Assembly: GCA_030530385.1 (NCBI GenBank)
Contig: JAUMVB010000003.1
Span: 18,341 to 82,340, forward strand
Direction of reading: 5' to 3'
Source: a bacterium
GTDB taxonomy: Bacteria > Patescibacteriota > Saccharimonadia > Saccharimonadales > Saccharimonadaceae
Length of the DNA stretch: 64,000 nt
The position numbers were made by a program, and so were the translations under genes. Shown piece by piece: positions 23,482 through 33,199 of the stretch (position 1 is the stretch's first letter; every line of letters begins with the position of its first letter). The notes under the pieces were generated by a model. The model did no database searches and was not told where the DNA came from. It saw only the letters and a list, made by a program, of their open reading frames with translations.

Positions 23482-26142
23482 ATGTCTAAAAAAACTGCGA
23501 AAAAAAATGTGATGATAGAAGAAAGTAAGACTGAAAAAATTCTAACGAAGATTTTTGGTGATCCGCAAAAGCGAATTTTGGCGCGACTGCAAAAAAAAGT
23601 TGATGAGATTAATGCTTTAAGTGAAAAATATGCTAAAAAATCTGATGATGAATTAAAAGAAAGTTTTGCTAAATTCAGAAAAAAGCTTGATAAAAAAGGT
23701 GAAACACTTGATACAATTTTGCCAGATGTTTTTGCGTTGGTGCGAGAAGCTTCAACTCGTACGCTTGGGATGCGCCATTTTGATGTTCAGCTAATTGGCG
23801 GAATGGTGCTTCACGAAGGAAAGGTTGCCGAGATGAAAACCGGTGAAGGTAAGACCTTGGTGGCGACTTTACCAGTTTCTTTGAATGCGCTTGAAGGTAA
23901 GGGTGTTCATATAGTGACAGTTAACGACTATTTGGCTCAGCGCGACGCTTCTTGGATGGGTGAGCTTTATGATTTTCTAGGTTTGTCAGTAGGTGTGATT
24001 GTGAATGAAGCAAGCTATATTTATGATCCTAAGTTCGACAACGAATCGCACGAAGATGAAAAAATGCGTCGCCTTCGACCTGCTACACGTAAAGAAGCTT
24101 ATAATGCTGATATTACATATGGTACAAATAATGAATTTGGCTTTGATTATTTGCGCGACAACATGGTGAACGAAGTTGATTTGCTGCGTCAGCGCAACCT
24201 TAACTTTGCTATCGTTGACGAAGTTGACTCAATTTTGATCGATGAAGCTCGAACTCCATTGATTATCTCGGCTCCAGCTGCGGAGAACCCAGAAGCATAT
24301 ATTCAGTTTGCTAAAATTGCCGCTCAACTAACGGATGAAGATTACGAAACTGACGAGAAGCGCCGCAGTGTTTCATTGACTGATTCTGGAATTGATAAAG
24401 TTGAGAAACTTCTCAATATGAAAAATCTTTATACTCCAGAGCATTCGCGCGCAGTTTATCATATGGATCAAGCTTTGCGTGCGCAAACTCTATTTAAGCG
24501 GGATAAAGACTATGTGGTAACTAACGATGGAGAAGTGATTATTGTTGATGAACACACTGGCCGCTTAATGAATGGTCGTCGATACAACGAAGGCTTGCAT
24601 CAAGCGATTGAGGCAAAAGAAAAAGTGCCAGTGCTTCAAGAATCGATGACGCTCGCAACAATTTCATTCCAGAATTTCTTTCGTCTTTATAAAAAACTTT
24701 CCGGTATGACCGGAACCGCATTTACTGAAGCTGAAGAATTCCAGCAGATATATTCTTTGGAAGTTGTACAAATTCCTTCGAATAAACCAGTTATTCGTGA
24801 TGATAAAGAAGATCTAATTTTTAAGACCGAAAAAGCTAAGCTTAAAGCTGTCGCTGAAGAAATTAAAAAACACCATAAAGCCGGCCGTCCAGTTTTGGTT
24901 GGTTCAGCTTCAATTGAAAAAAATGAACAAATTGCCAAATACCTTGATAAAGAAGGCATAAAATATAACCTTCTAAATGCCAAGAATAACGAGCATGAAG
25001 CTGCGATTGTGGCGCGTGCTGGAGAAAAAGGCGCAATTACGCTTGCTACGAACATTGCTGGTCGTGGAACTGACATTAAACTTGGTGAAGGTGTAAAAGA
25101 ACTTGGTGGCTTGGTTGTAATTGGTTCAGAGCGTCACGAATCGCGTCGAATTGATAACCAGTTCCGTGGTCGTGGTGGCCGTCAAGGTGATCCGGGTGAG
25201 ACACAATTCTTTGTTTCAACCGAAGATGATCTAATGCGAATTTTCCAAGGAGAGCGAATTGCTATGCTTATGGATCGACTTGGTGTGCCTGATGATCAAC
25301 CAATTCAGCACAAATCTGTTTCCAAGACGCTTGAAAATGCTCAAAAACGAGTTGAGGGATTCAATTTTGACACGCGTAAAAATGTTGTTCAATACGACAA
25401 TGTGATTAATCGTCATCGAAAAGTTGTCTATACGATGCGCCGAAAAATTCTTGAAGGCGAAGATATTACTCCGCAAATTAAAGCCTTGTTTGAGGATAAG
25501 GTTCGTGAACTAGTGGAGCTTCCTTCAAAGAATAATCCAGATTTTGTTGATAATTTCCTAGAATTCTTCCCGGTTGAACGTGATACGGTTGAAGCAATTG
25601 GCCGAATTAAAAATGATAAAAAACGTCTTTCACTAGCTAAACAGATCGCTGATGATATTTATGCTGAAAAAGAATTTGAGCTAGGTGAAGACACAATCCA
25701 AAAGATCGAGCGCGAAGTTTATATGCAGATTCTTGATACTTTATGGATGAATCACCTCGAGAATATGAATCATTTGCGCGAAGGAATCCACTGGCGAAGT
25801 GTCGGTCAGCGCGATCCGTTGGTAGAATACCGTTCTGAGAGTCAAAAATTATTTGATGGTCTTCAAAACACTTTGCGAGATGAGGCTGTCCGAATTATTA
25901 CTCATATTCAGCAGAGCGATATTCTAGCTCGTAGCGAAGAAGATCACGAAACCGAATTAACACGTCTTGCGGAAAATTCTGTTGAATCTGGCGTGAATGA
26001 AGTATTATCTGGTGAAAAGAATCGAGATGATGATTTTAGCGCCAAGAAATCTTCGACTGTGTCCGAGAGGAATGCTCGTAAAAATAAGGCTCGCAAAACT
26101 AAAAAAGCTCAGCGCCAAAACAAGAAAAAGGGCCGAAAATAA
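23482..26142 (+). CDS. secA: Preprotein translocase ATPase SecA
   Basis: 886 aa from the ATG at 23482, which has a GGAGAAGGA SD directly upstream. An in-frame ATG at 23470 overlaps that SD. The order is NBD1 with Walker A GEGKT (residues 121-125) and the DEVDSILIDEARTPLIIS Walker B region, then the preprotein cross-linking domain, then NBD2 with TNIAGRGTDIKLG and QFRGRGGRQGDPG, then the scaffold and wing domains. The C-terminus is a Lys/Arg-rich tail without the CxCx8CH zinc site. It drives Sec export with ATP, including the signal-peptide surface proteins here. The next gene begins on the base after its stop. Confidence 0.97.
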   Translation: MSKKTAKKNVMIEESKTEKILTKIFGDPQKRILARLQKKVDEINALSEKYAKKSDDELKESFAKFRKKLDKKGETLDTILPDVFALVREASTRTLGMRHFDVQLIGGMVLHEGKVAEMKTGEGKTLVATLPVSLNALEGKGVHIVTVNDYLAQRDASWMGELYDFLGLSVGVIVNEASYIYDPKFDNESHEDEKMRRLRPATRKEAYNADITYGTNNEFGFDYLRDNMVNEVDLLRQRNLNFAIVDEVDSILIDEARTPLIISAPAAENPEAYIQFAKIAAQLTDEDYETDEKRRSVSLTDSGIDKVEKLLNMKNLYTPEHSRAVYHMDQALRAQTLFKRDKDYVVTNDGEVIIVDEHTGRLMNGRRYNEGLHQAIEAKEKVPVLQESMTLATISFQNFFRLYKKLSGMTGTAFTEAEEFQQIYSLEVVQIPSNKPVIRDDKEDLIFKTEKAKLKAVAEEIKKHHKAGRPVLVGSASIEKNEQIAKYLDKEGIKYNLLNAKNNEHEAAIVARAGEKGAITLATNIAGRGTDIKLGEGVKELGGLVVIGSERHESRRIDNQFRGRGGRQGDPGETQFFVSTEDDLMRIFQGERIAMLMDRLGVPDDQPIQHKSVSKTLENAQKRVEGFNFDTRKNVVQYDNVINRHRKVVYTMRRKILEGEDITPQIKALFEDKVRELVELPSKNNPDFVDNFLEFFPVERDTVEAIGRIKNDKKRLSLAKQIADDIYAEKEFELGEDTIQKIEREVYMQILDTLWMNHLENMNHLREGIHWRSVGQRDPLVEYRSESQKLFDGLQNTLRDEAVRIITHIQQSDILARSEEDHETELTRLAENSVESGVNEVLSGEKNRDDDFSAKKSSTVSERNARKNKARKTKKAQRQNKKKGRK

Positions 26143-27432
26143 ATGCGGCATTTCGTTGAAGAAGTGCGCCTAAAAAATGGCGCACGCGGTCTTCTTATAA
26201 ATGTTCCAGATGCAACTGTGATGAGTTTTCGGTTTCAGTTCCGAGCAGGCTCAAGGTATACTAAAAGTCATAAAATTTACGAAACTGCTCATATAATGGA
26301 GCATATGGCTTTTGGTGCTAATGCCAAATTTGCTAGCGAGCATGAATTCGAAGCTGAATTTACCAAAAATGGCGCCTATCATAACGCCTCAACATCTGAT
26401 ATGAATATGGTTTATATTGCTGATTGCGCTGATTTTGAATGGGAGAGAATTTTAGACCTTCAGCTTCTTTCGATCGCTACACCAAAATTTAATGAAACTG
26501 AATTTCTTGCCGAAAAGGGTAATGTTCGCAACGAATTAACTGGATATCTAAATAATAACGCACGCCTTTTATGGCCAAAAATTCAGCAGGCTTTTGGTGA
26601 AAAAGTTCTAACTTATGAGCAGCGTCTTAAAACAATTGATAATATTTCGCTAGCTGATATCTGTGAACATCACGCGCGGACTCACACTACCGATAATTTA
26701 CGATTTGTTATTGCTGGAAAAATTGATGAATCGCGTCGCGATAAAATCATTGCCAGTCTTGAACAAATTTCTTTACCACGAGGCGAAAGGTTTGACCTTA
26801 TAACCGATCCTCTCGAAACGCCACATGAACCAGTTTATATTGCGCGACCAGATCTAAAAAATATTAGTTTTGGTTTATCGTTGGTTTTACCGCGTCAGCT
26901 GTCAGATGATGAGATGGACGCTATGGACGCGTTGAACCACATTATAACTGGCACTATGCATTCGCGTATTTTTGGTCAGGCCAGAAAACGAGGTTTAGCT
27001 TATGGTATTTATTCTGGAACGTCGCGTGGAGTGAATGATTCTTCGTGGGATTTTGAAGGGCAAACTAATTTTGATACTGCTAAACCGCTTTTTGAGCTTG
27101 TCGTAACAGAATTAAAGCGAATCTTGAATGGTGAAATTTCTGAGACTGAGCTTGAAGCGATGAAGAGCTTTGCATTAGGGTCTTTTCAGATGAGTGGCCA
27201 AACGGTAGCTTCGACAGCTGGATTTTATGCTGGTCGTTATTTCTGGGATGGTGGAATTCGTGATTTTGAGAAGCAGCCAGAGTTAATTCGTGAGATTTCA
27301 CTTTATAAAATGCTCAAAGTTGCGCGTGAATTTATTGACGCAAACTGCTGGTCTTTTGGTACGGTTAGCGGTGGTCAAGTTGAGCAGGTCAATGAATTGA
27401 ACGCTGAGATTTCTAAACTTTTTGAAAAATAA
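26143..27432 (+). CDS. M16-family zinc peptidase
   Basis: 429 aa. The inverted zinc motif HxxEH is HIMEH at residues 50-54, and the distal ligand Glu131 is in NVRNE, at the spacing expected for M16 (pitrilysin/processing peptidase) enzymes. The C-terminal half is the inactive M16_C domain, with ARKRGLAYGIYSGTSRG as its Arg/Tyr signature. It probably degrades small peptides such as cleaved signal sequences. Its immediate position after secA, with no gap, suggests coupled translation and a link to export. The substrate is unknown. Confidence 0.88.
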   Translation: MRHFVEEVRLKNGARGLLINVPDATVMSFRFQFRAGSRYTKSHKIYETAHIMEHMAFGANAKFASEHEFEAEFTKNGAYHNASTSDMNMVYIADCADFEWERILDLQLLSIATPKFNETEFLAEKGNVRNELTGYLNNNARLLWPKIQQAFGEKVLTYEQRLKTIDNISLADICEHHARTHTTDNLRFVIAGKIDESRRDKIIASLEQISLPRGERFDLITDPLETPHEPVYIARPDLKNISFGLSLVLPRQLSDDEMDAMDALNHIITGTMHSRIFGQARKRGLAYGIYSGTSRGVNDSSWDFEGQTNFDTAKPLFELVVTELKRILNGEISETELEAMKSFALGSFQMSGQTVASTAGFYAGRYFWDGGIRDFEKQPELIREISLYKMLKVAREFIDANCWSFGTVSGGQVEQVNELNAEISKLFEK

Positions 27433-27464
27433 TATAAAAGAAAAAGCCTCTTGCGAGACTTATA

Positions 27465-27797
27465 TTAGATGTATTGTACCTCCACTTCTAAGCTAAATAG
27501 TTTCTTGAATTCATCGACTATCTTATCCTCTAGATAATCCGATGTATTCTTTTCGACTAATAATAATATATCTTCATAGTCAAAAATACTATTATTATTA
27601 CTTACGAACCTAGATACCTTTTTTTTGAATCTAAGGTCTATGAGACTGTCTTTATCCAAATTTGGAGAATTATCCATTTTTCTTAATTCTCTTTCGGTCA
27701 GATTTGGGCTAATAAGATTACTCACCTCTTCTTCCTTTAGAATGTAGGGGCTATTATTTTGTCCTTTGACTAAGTAAATAACTAGTTGTTGAGCCAT
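27465..27797 (-). CDS. Unknown 110-aa protein
   Basis: A charged soluble protein (MAQQLVIYLVKGQNN at the start) rich in Asp/Glu/Leu, with predicted helices and no signal peptide. I recognise no family. It has a perfect AAGGAGG SD 8 bases before the ATG and a clear promoter. It is a single minus-strand gene between two plus-strand units. Its signals resemble those of the small genes at 12.6-13.1 kb. Confidence 0.65.
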   Translation of the reverse strand: MAQQLVIYLVKGQNNSPYILKEEEVSNLISPNLTERELRKMDNSPNLDKDSLIDLRFKKKVSRFVSNNNSIFDYEDILLLVEKNTSDYLEDKIVDEFKKLFSLEVEVQYI

Positions 27798-27845
27798 GTT
27801 TATGGCCTCCTTTTTTGCATAAATTTACTCTCAATGAGCTTTTAT

Positions 27846-27874
27846 ATTTTAACACGTTTTTCCTAAAAAGTCAA
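27846..27874 (-). promoter_or_regulatory. Promoter of the 110-aa gene
   Basis: Minus strand TTGACT (27869-27874), 17-bp spacer, TAAAAT (27846-27851). Confidence 0.8.
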
Positions 27875-27935
27875 GTGTGTGAGGTTAGTTTGCTAAAAAA
27901 AACGCAAAATGATAAAATTAAAAAAAGGAGAAAAT

Positions 27936-29267
27936 ATGAAGATTGCTTTACTCGGATTTGGTTTAGAAACGCAAAGTGCAATGAATTTTTTGGCTAAAAA
28001 ATATAAAGATGCGGAATTTGAAATTTACGATCAGCGGGCAGAAAGTAAAATAGAGGCACCACGAAATGCTAAAATTTTTTTGGGCGTAAAAGACTTTTCG
28101 GAGGTGAAAGCTGATTTAATTGTTCGCACACCAGCCGTAAATCCACACAGGCTTTCTTCTTCCAAAATTACTAGTGTAACAAATTTATTCTTTGAGAATT
28201 GCCCAGCGAAGATTATTGGCGTAACTGGCTCAAAGGGTAAGGGAACGACAGCTAGTTTTGTGGCGGAAATTCTAAAATCTGCTGGTATAAAAACGCACCT
28301 CCTTGGCAATATTGGTGTTCCGGCGCTTGATAAAATTGATGAAATATCGCCTAATGACGCGGTAGTATATGAGCTCAGTAGTTTTCAGCTTTGGGATGCG
28401 CAGAAATCACCATTTGTAGCGATTCTGAATAATATCGAGCCAGACCACTTGGATGTTCATGACGGTTTTGACGATTATGTTGCAGCTAAAATGAATATTG
28501 CCTTAAAACAAACCAAAAATGATTTTTTTATCTATAACTCAGAAAATCAAGTTGTGGAAAAGGCTGTGGAAAACTCTAAGAATCGGTTATATGGAACGCT
28601 CCAAAATTTTCCGAACAAAAAACTTGCTCACGTAAAAGACGAATATTTTTATTGGGGTGAGAAGAGGCTTTTTGAAACTAGTATTCTCAAATTAGCAGGC
28701 GAGCATAATCAAAAAAATGCTTTAGCGGCTATGATAGCGACTTTTGATTTTCTTGCGGATCGTGGGAAGGATTTACGAGAGATTACTAGTGACTGGCAAA
28801 AAGGACTATCAAAATTTGAAGGTCTGCCACATCGCTTGAAATTTGTTCGTGAGATTAACGGAATCAAATTTTACGATGATAGCATTGCTACTACACCAGG
28901 TAGTGCAATTGCGGCGATGAATGCCTTCGCTGAGCCTAAGGTGCTGATTTTGGGCGGTAGTGACAAAGGAGCGGATTTAAGTAAGTTAATTTCGCGAATA
29001 TCAGAATCATCGATTGACGAACTTCGTGAAGTAATTTTAATCGGTAAAGAAGCCGAAAAATTAAATTTAAAGCTCAAAGATAAGAACTTCACCCGCATTA
29101 AAAATCTTGGCTTAAATACGACCATGCAACAGGTTGTTAAAACTGCTTTTGCTGATGCTCAATCTGGAGATGTGGTTATTTTGAGCCCAGCGCACGCTAG
29201 TTTTGATATGTTTAAGAGCTATGTTGATCGGGGAGAGCAATTTATTAAAGCGGTGGGTGAACTGTAG
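27936..29267 (+). CDS. murD: UDP-N-acetylmuramoyl-L-alanine--D-glutamate ligase
   Basis: 443 aa from the ATG at 27936, which has an AAAGGAG SD 6 bases upstream. The N-terminal Rossmann part begins MKIALLGFGLETQSA. The Mur-ligase ATP loop GSKGKGTT is at 97-104. The NNIEPDHLDVHDG motif carries the conserved Asp-His, and the C-terminal ligase domain contains LILGGSDKGADLS. It adds D-Glu to UDP-MurNAc-Ala in the cytoplasm during peptidoglycan synthesis. No other mur gene is adjacent. A related Mur ligase cannot be fully excluded, but the N-terminus and length fit MurD. Confidence 0.88.
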   Translation: MKIALLGFGLETQSAMNFLAKKYKDAEFEIYDQRAESKIEAPRNAKIFLGVKDFSEVKADLIVRTPAVNPHRLSSSKITSVTNLFFENCPAKIIGVTGSKGKGTTASFVAEILKSAGIKTHLLGNIGVPALDKIDEISPNDAVVYELSSFQLWDAQKSPFVAILNNIEPDHLDVHDGFDDYVAAKMNIALKQTKNDFFIYNSENQVVEKAVENSKNRLYGTLQNFPNKKLAHVKDEYFYWGEKRLFETSILKLAGEHNQKNALAAMIATFDFLADRGKDLREITSDWQKGLSKFEGLPHRLKFVREINGIKFYDDSIATTPGSAIAAMNAFAEPKVLILGGSDKGADLSKLISRISESSIDELREVILIGKEAEKLNLKLKDKNFTRIKNLGLNTTMQQVVKTAFADAQSGDVVILSPAHASFDMFKSYVDRGEQFIKAVGEL

Positions 29268-29274
29268 AATGAGC

Positions 29275-29315
29275 ATAAAATAACTTTCGAAAGGCCGGAA
29301 GTTATTTTATTTTTG
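29275..29315 (+). terminator. murD terminator
   Basis: 12-bp perfect stem ATAAAATAACTT/AAGTTATTTTAT (29275-29286 with 29299-29310) with a T run. Confidence 0.85.
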
Positions 29316-29333
29316 CAGAAAAATAAAAAAGTC

Positions 29334-29371
29334 TTGACAATGCCAGCTACTTGGTATAACATAGAACTATG
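29334..29371 (+). promoter_or_regulatory. padR promoter with possible operator
   Basis: TTGACA (29334-29339), then TATAAC at 15 bp (29355-29360) or TAACAT at 17 bp (29357-29362), ending 6-8 bases before the ATG. The inverted repeat CATAG-AA-CTATG (29360-29371) covers the predicted start site and start codon, a plausible autoregulatory PadR site. Confidence 0.6.
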
Positions 29372-29710
29372 ACGGAGCAAGAACAAATTGAAAAATACGC
29401 TTCGCAGATGTCTACACAGATGCGAAAAGGCTTTATTGCTTTTTGCGTGCTAAAAGTTTGCTCTAAAAAACCTGTCTATACGAGCGATATTATCAAAGAA
29501 CTTCGAGAAGCGAAGCTGGTAGTTGTGGAAGGAACAATTTACCCGCTACTGAGTCGACTTCAAAAAGAAGGATTACTGTCGCATGAATGGCAGGAAAGTG
29601 AGCAAGGCCCACCACGAAAATATTATAAAATTACCGATTTTGGTAAAGGTGTTGCGCAGGTGGTGGAGAAAGAAATTAATAATTTAAGCGCAACGATTGA
29701 TAAACTTTAA
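29369..29710 (+). CDS. PadR-family transcriptional regulator
   Basis: 113 aa. It is a winged-helix PadR domain: SDIIKELREAKLVVVEGTIYPLLSRLQKEGLL is the recognition region in outline, and the family signature GPPRKYYKITDFGK is the wing. The short C-terminal helix is the dimer interface. It heads an apparent operon of PspC-like membrane protein and ABC exporter genes (29720-33123), a familiar arrangement in which PadR represses an envelope-stress or drug-efflux unit. The message is predicted leaderless. The ligand is unknown. Confidence 0.9.
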   Translation: MTEQEQIEKYASQMSTQMRKGFIAFCVLKVCSKKPVYTSDIIKELREAKLVVVEGTIYPLLSRLQKEGLLSHEWQESEQGPPRKYYKITDFGKGVAQVVEKEINNLSATIDKL

Positions 29711-29719
29711 AGAGGAAAT

Positions 29720-31129
29720 ATGAAGGAAATTACACGGATTCATTTGGCGAAAATACCTTACGAAATTGAGAATGATGCCAAAAAAGATATTGAAAAATAT
29801 TTAAACGCTCTTCGTAAATTTGCTGATGATTCAATTTTTGCAGATGTTGAAATTCGAATCACTGAAATTCTATCAGATATTGGGGTGGAGGCAAATGGCG
29901 TAATCACTAAAGAAGACGTCGAAAAAATTCGCGCTCAAATTGGTGAGCCGGAAGTTTTTGAAGGTGAAGGTGATGAAGATACTATCGACAACGATAATCG
30001 TAGCTATTTTGAAAGGCTTAAAGCCAAAAAACTATATCGTATTCGAGAAAATGCGCAAGTTGACGGTGTGGCGGCTGGACTTGCCGAGTATTTTGAAATC
30101 GATGTGACGATAATTCGTATTTTGATGATTTTGTTGATTTTTCCAACAATGGGCTGGATGTTTATCGTCTATCTAATTTTAGATTTTGCGATGCCAGTTG
30201 CTAAAAATGCTAACGATATTTTGAGGTCACGCGGTCAGGAGATTTCGGCGAGTGCTATTTCACAAATTAATGATGAGTTTAATTTCGAAAAGGCTAATAG
30301 GAAAGAGCATTCAGCTAGAAGGATTGGTTTAAAAATTCTCGGGGTAATTTTTACTCTTATAGCATTTTGTGGATTAATTGCTATAATTATGGGCGACTTT
30401 GGACTTCAAGAAGCTTTCAGGAATGATACTATGAGGGGTATGAGCGAAAATTCTAAGCTCTTAATTATGATTTTGGGTAATTTTGCAGGTGTGGTATTCA
30501 TTATATTTTGGTCGATTCTGGCGCATGCAAGTTTTTTGGCTAAATTTACACGCAATCATTTTGTTGCAATAATGATGAGTTTAGCACTAGGTATTACTAG
30601 TGGAATAGGAATTTTCACGGTCGCGAGCGATGGTATTAATCGTTTATCGCAGAAAATTGAATCTAGTGCGATTGTCTCGCAAGCTTCGATTAACAAAGAT
30701 GATCTTTCTAAGATTGAGGAGGTTAGCTCAAAAGTTGGTATTCGCGTAGAGTATATTGTGAGCGATGAACGTAAAATTGAGATTGGTGAATATAAAGCTT
30801 TAAACCAGAATTTATCAAAAAAACTAAGATTTAATTTTAGAGATAACAAGTTAACGATTTCTGGCAATGATAGAAGATATTTCTATGGCGGATCTAATGA
30901 ATTTATTAGGATCTATGGTCCAGAACTTTCGAAAATAACCACCAATGAGACTTTCCGCTATCAAACGCAAAAAGATCAAGACAAACTTGAAGCGACGCTT
31001 TCGAGCCGAGCCGGTTCTGACTTTGCGGTTCGAGGAAGTGGTAAGATTAAAAACTTTAAAGTTTATTTCTATGATATAAATAATCAATTTACAGAAGCAA
31101 AAGATTTGGAGCAATTTTATGAAGATTAA
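29720..31129 (+). CDS. PspC-domain membrane protein
   Basis: 469 aa. The N-terminal helical domain (1-95, HAAS-like) is typical of proteins paired with PadR regulators. A PspC domain at about 103-160 carries YRIRENAQVDGVAAGLAEYFEI and a hydrophobic segment. Three more transmembrane helices follow at about 200-305, then a soluble C-terminal domain. PspC domains belong to the phage-shock-type envelope stress response. It has an AGAGGAAA SD and overlaps the ABC ATPase gene by 11 bases. It is probably regulated by, or signals to, the PadR protein upstream. Confidence 0.85.
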   Translation: MKEITRIHLAKIPYEIENDAKKDIEKYLNALRKFADDSIFADVEIRITEILSDIGVEANGVITKEDVEKIRAQIGEPEVFEGEGDEDTIDNDNRSYFERLKAKKLYRIRENAQVDGVAAGLAEYFEIDVTIIRILMILLIFPTMGWMFIVYLILDFAMPVAKNANDILRSRGQEISASAISQINDEFNFEKANRKEHSARRIGLKILGVIFTLIAFCGLIAIIMGDFGLQEAFRNDTMRGMSENSKLLIMILGNFAGVVFIIFWSILAHASFLAKFTRNHFVAIMMSLALGITSGIGIFTVASDGINRLSQKIESSAIVSQASINKDDLSKIEEVSSKVGIRVEYIVSDERKIEIGEYKALNQNLSKKLRFNFRDNKLTISGNDRRYFYGGSNEFIRIYGPELSKITTNETFRYQTQKDQDKLEATLSSRAGSDFAVRGSGKIKNFKVYFYDINNQFTEAKDLEQFYED

Positions 31130-31817
31130 TGTAGAGAATATTTCGAAAACTTTTGGTAATAAGAAAAATAAATTTCAGGCTTTAAAAAATGTAAGTTTTG
31201 AGATTCCTGATGGCGCTAGTGTGGCTATTATCGGTAAATCCGGAAGTGGAAAATCGACTCTAATTCATGCAATGAGTGGGCTCGATGCTCCTGAAAAGGG
31301 CCATGTTTTTATAGACGGGATTGATATTCTATCTATGAAGCAAAAGAAGATTGATAAATTTCGTGCGCAAAAAATGGGATTTATTTTTCAGAGTTTCTTT
31401 GTGCAGGGAAATGAAACTTGCGTTGAAAATGTGAGTCTACCTTTAGAAATAGCAGAAGTGCCAACTTTACGTCGAGCAAAGAAAATCGAAAATGCTTTGA
31501 AGAAAGTTGAACTTCTTGATAAGAAAAAATCTAAAGCGCGAGATCTTTCTGGCGGTCAAAAACAAAGATTAGCTATTGCTCGAGCAATCGTGAATGAGCC
31601 TAAGTTGATTTTTGCCGACGAGCCAACAGGTAATCTAGATTCTGTAACTGGCGCAAAAATTGAAAAATTGCTATTTGATTATAATAAAAATAATGGTGCT
31701 AATTTAGTTGTTGTGACGCATGATGAAGATCTAGCTGCAAAATGTGAGATTCAAATTAGGGTCAAAGATGGTGAGATCGAATCAATTAAAGATACGAGAG
31801 GAGTAAAAAATGCGTAG
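31119..31817 (+). CDS. ABC transporter ATP-binding protein (MacB/LolD type)
   Basis: 232 aa. Walker A is GKSGSGKST (about 38-46), the Q-loop is FIFQSFF, the signature is LSGGQKQR and Walker B is LIFADEPTGNLDS with the catalytic Glu, then the H-loop VVVTHDED. The sequence belongs to the MacB/LolD/FtsE branch that works with FtsX-fold permeases. It overlaps both neighbours (11 and 8 bases), so the pair is translationally coupled. It is likely to power efflux or extraction of an amphipathic compound; the substrate is unknown. Confidence 0.93.
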   Translation: MKINVENISKTFGNKKNKFQALKNVSFEIPDGASVAIIGKSGSGKSTLIHAMSGLDAPEKGHVFIDGIDILSMKQKKIDKFRAQKMGFIFQSFFVQGNETCVENVSLPLEIAEVPTLRRAKKIENALKKVELLDKKKSKARDLSGGQKQRLAIARAIVNEPKLIFADEPTGNLDSVTGAKIEKLLFDYNKNNGANLVVVTHDEDLAAKCEIQIRVKDGEIESIKDTRGVKNA

Positions 31818-33123
31818 GGTTGATATAGTAAAGCGAGCGAGTAAGAATCTTTCTAAATCTAAATTGCGAACAATTCTAACATCTCTAGCTATTGCAGTTG
31901 GGGCGACAACAATTTCACTAGCTCTTGCTGCCGGAAAAGGCGGGAACGCTTATGTTTCTGATTTAGCTAATAAAATTGGAGACAAGAACTCTATTAGTAT
32001 AGCGCGAAAAATTAAATCAGAAAAAGAGTCGGATCCGTACGAACTTAAAGCTCAGAACAGCGAAGGTGAAGCCTCTAGCGGCGAAAAAGAAAAAGCTACA
32101 CTTAGTGGATTCGAGAAATATGCGTTGAAGCAATCGGATATTCAAAAAATACAAAAAGTTAAAGGTGTTGACAAGATAAGCCCATTTGTAAATATAAATG
32201 TCGAGACAGCTCGGCTAGACGGTGGACAAAAGATTGTTGTGGGTGCAGTGACTAAAAATGATTCTAAGCAGGTTGAGTTTTCAGCCGGTAAGCTAAATGA
32301 TAAATTTGAAATTCCTGCAGGAAAAGCTATTGCTCCTAAGAGTTTTGCGAAGGCGGTCAAAATGAAAGAGCAAGATTTAATTGGTAAGAAGGTAATTTTT
32401 GAAATTAAGAATTCAATTGGTGAGATCATTGAGGAGACCTTCGAAATCGTGGCGGTAGATAATGGAAAGACTGAGATGGAGTTTTCCTACCCTAATGCTT
32501 TTCGAATTTCAAATAGTGACGGATTACGAATTTCTAAAAAAACTAACGCCGAAATGGCTAATTACTTTGGCGGAGTTAATGTGAGTGTAAAGAATGGGTT
32601 TACAGCTCAACAAGTCGCCGAAGAAATTAGAAAAGCTGACGCCGAACGATTTGAAGTTTCAAGTTTTGCTGACAGTTACAAGACAGTTCAATCTGCAATC
32701 AATGTTGCTGCAGCCGGATTAGCAGGGTTCGGCGCACTAGCAATTCTGGCAAGTGTTTTTGGGATAATTAATACGCAATATATAAGCGTACTTGAGCGAA
32801 CTTCGCAAATTGGTCTAATGAAATCACTCGGAGCTAAAAAGAGCGATATTTCAAAAATGTTTCGTTATGAAGCTGCGTGGATTGGTTTTTTGGGCGGAGC
32901 GATTGGAGTGATTATTGCCGGAGTGTTTAGTTCAATATTGAATCCTTTAATGAGTAACTCTGGAATATTTTCGATTAAATCAGATGTGAGTCTACTTCAG
33001 ATGGATTGGGTTGCAAGTGCAGTCATGGTATTATGCTTAATGGTTGTGGCTGTAGTCTCTGGGTATTTACCGGCACGAAAAGCTGCAAAAATGAACCCTA
33101 TAGAGGCGCTTCGAACTGAATAA
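31810..33123 (+). CDS. FtsX-fold ABC permease (MacB-like)
   Basis: 437 aa. A first transmembrane helix (about 17-40) is followed by a large extracellular MacB_PCD-like domain (about 40-290) and three C-terminal helices. The FtsX domain signature LERTSQIGLMKSLGAKKSDI is before the second helix and YLPARKAAKMNPIEALRTE is at the end. It uses mechanotransmission instead of a classical transport channel. It partners with the ATPase directly upstream and ends the PadR operon at a terminator. Confidence 0.92.
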   Translation: MRRVDIVKRASKNLSKSKLRTILTSLAIAVGATTISLALAAGKGGNAYVSDLANKIGDKNSISIARKIKSEKESDPYELKAQNSEGEASSGEKEKATLSGFEKYALKQSDIQKIQKVKGVDKISPFVNINVETARLDGGQKIVVGAVTKNDSKQVEFSAGKLNDKFEIPAGKAIAPKSFAKAVKMKEQDLIGKKVIFEIKNSIGEIIEETFEIVAVDNGKTEMEFSYPNAFRISNSDGLRISKKTNAEMANYFGGVNVSVKNGFTAQQVAEEIRKADAERFEVSSFADSYKTVQSAINVAAAGLAGFGALAILASVFGIINTQYISVLERTSQIGLMKSLGAKKSDISKMFRYEAAWIGFLGGAIGVIIAGVFSSILNPLMSNSGIFSIKSDVSLLQMDWVASAVMVLCLMVVAVVSGYLPARKAAKMNPIEALRTE

Positions 33124-33130
33124 CGAATAA

Positions 33131-33162
33131 TAAAACCCCACTCAAACGAGTGGAGTTTTTAT
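33131..33162 (+). terminator. Terminator of the PadR/ABC operon
   Basis: 12-bp stem (33132-33143 with 33148-33159) with one mismatch, then a T run. The mscL -35 box begins right after it. Confidence 0.75.
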
Positions 33163-33190
33163 TGAATAAAAAACTTACTCGTGATATAAT
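33162..33190 (+). promoter_or_regulatory. mscL promoter (near-leaderless)
   Basis: TTGAAT (33162-33167), 17-bp spacer, TATAAT (33185-33190), 9 bases before the ATG. Confidence 0.75.
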
Positions 33191-33199
33191 TTAGGCATT

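Noticed and set aside
29720..33123. Complete phage-shock (Psp) system
   Set aside because: Only a PspC domain is present. There is no PspA/PspB/PspF, so the unit is better described as a PadR/PspC/ABC operon.
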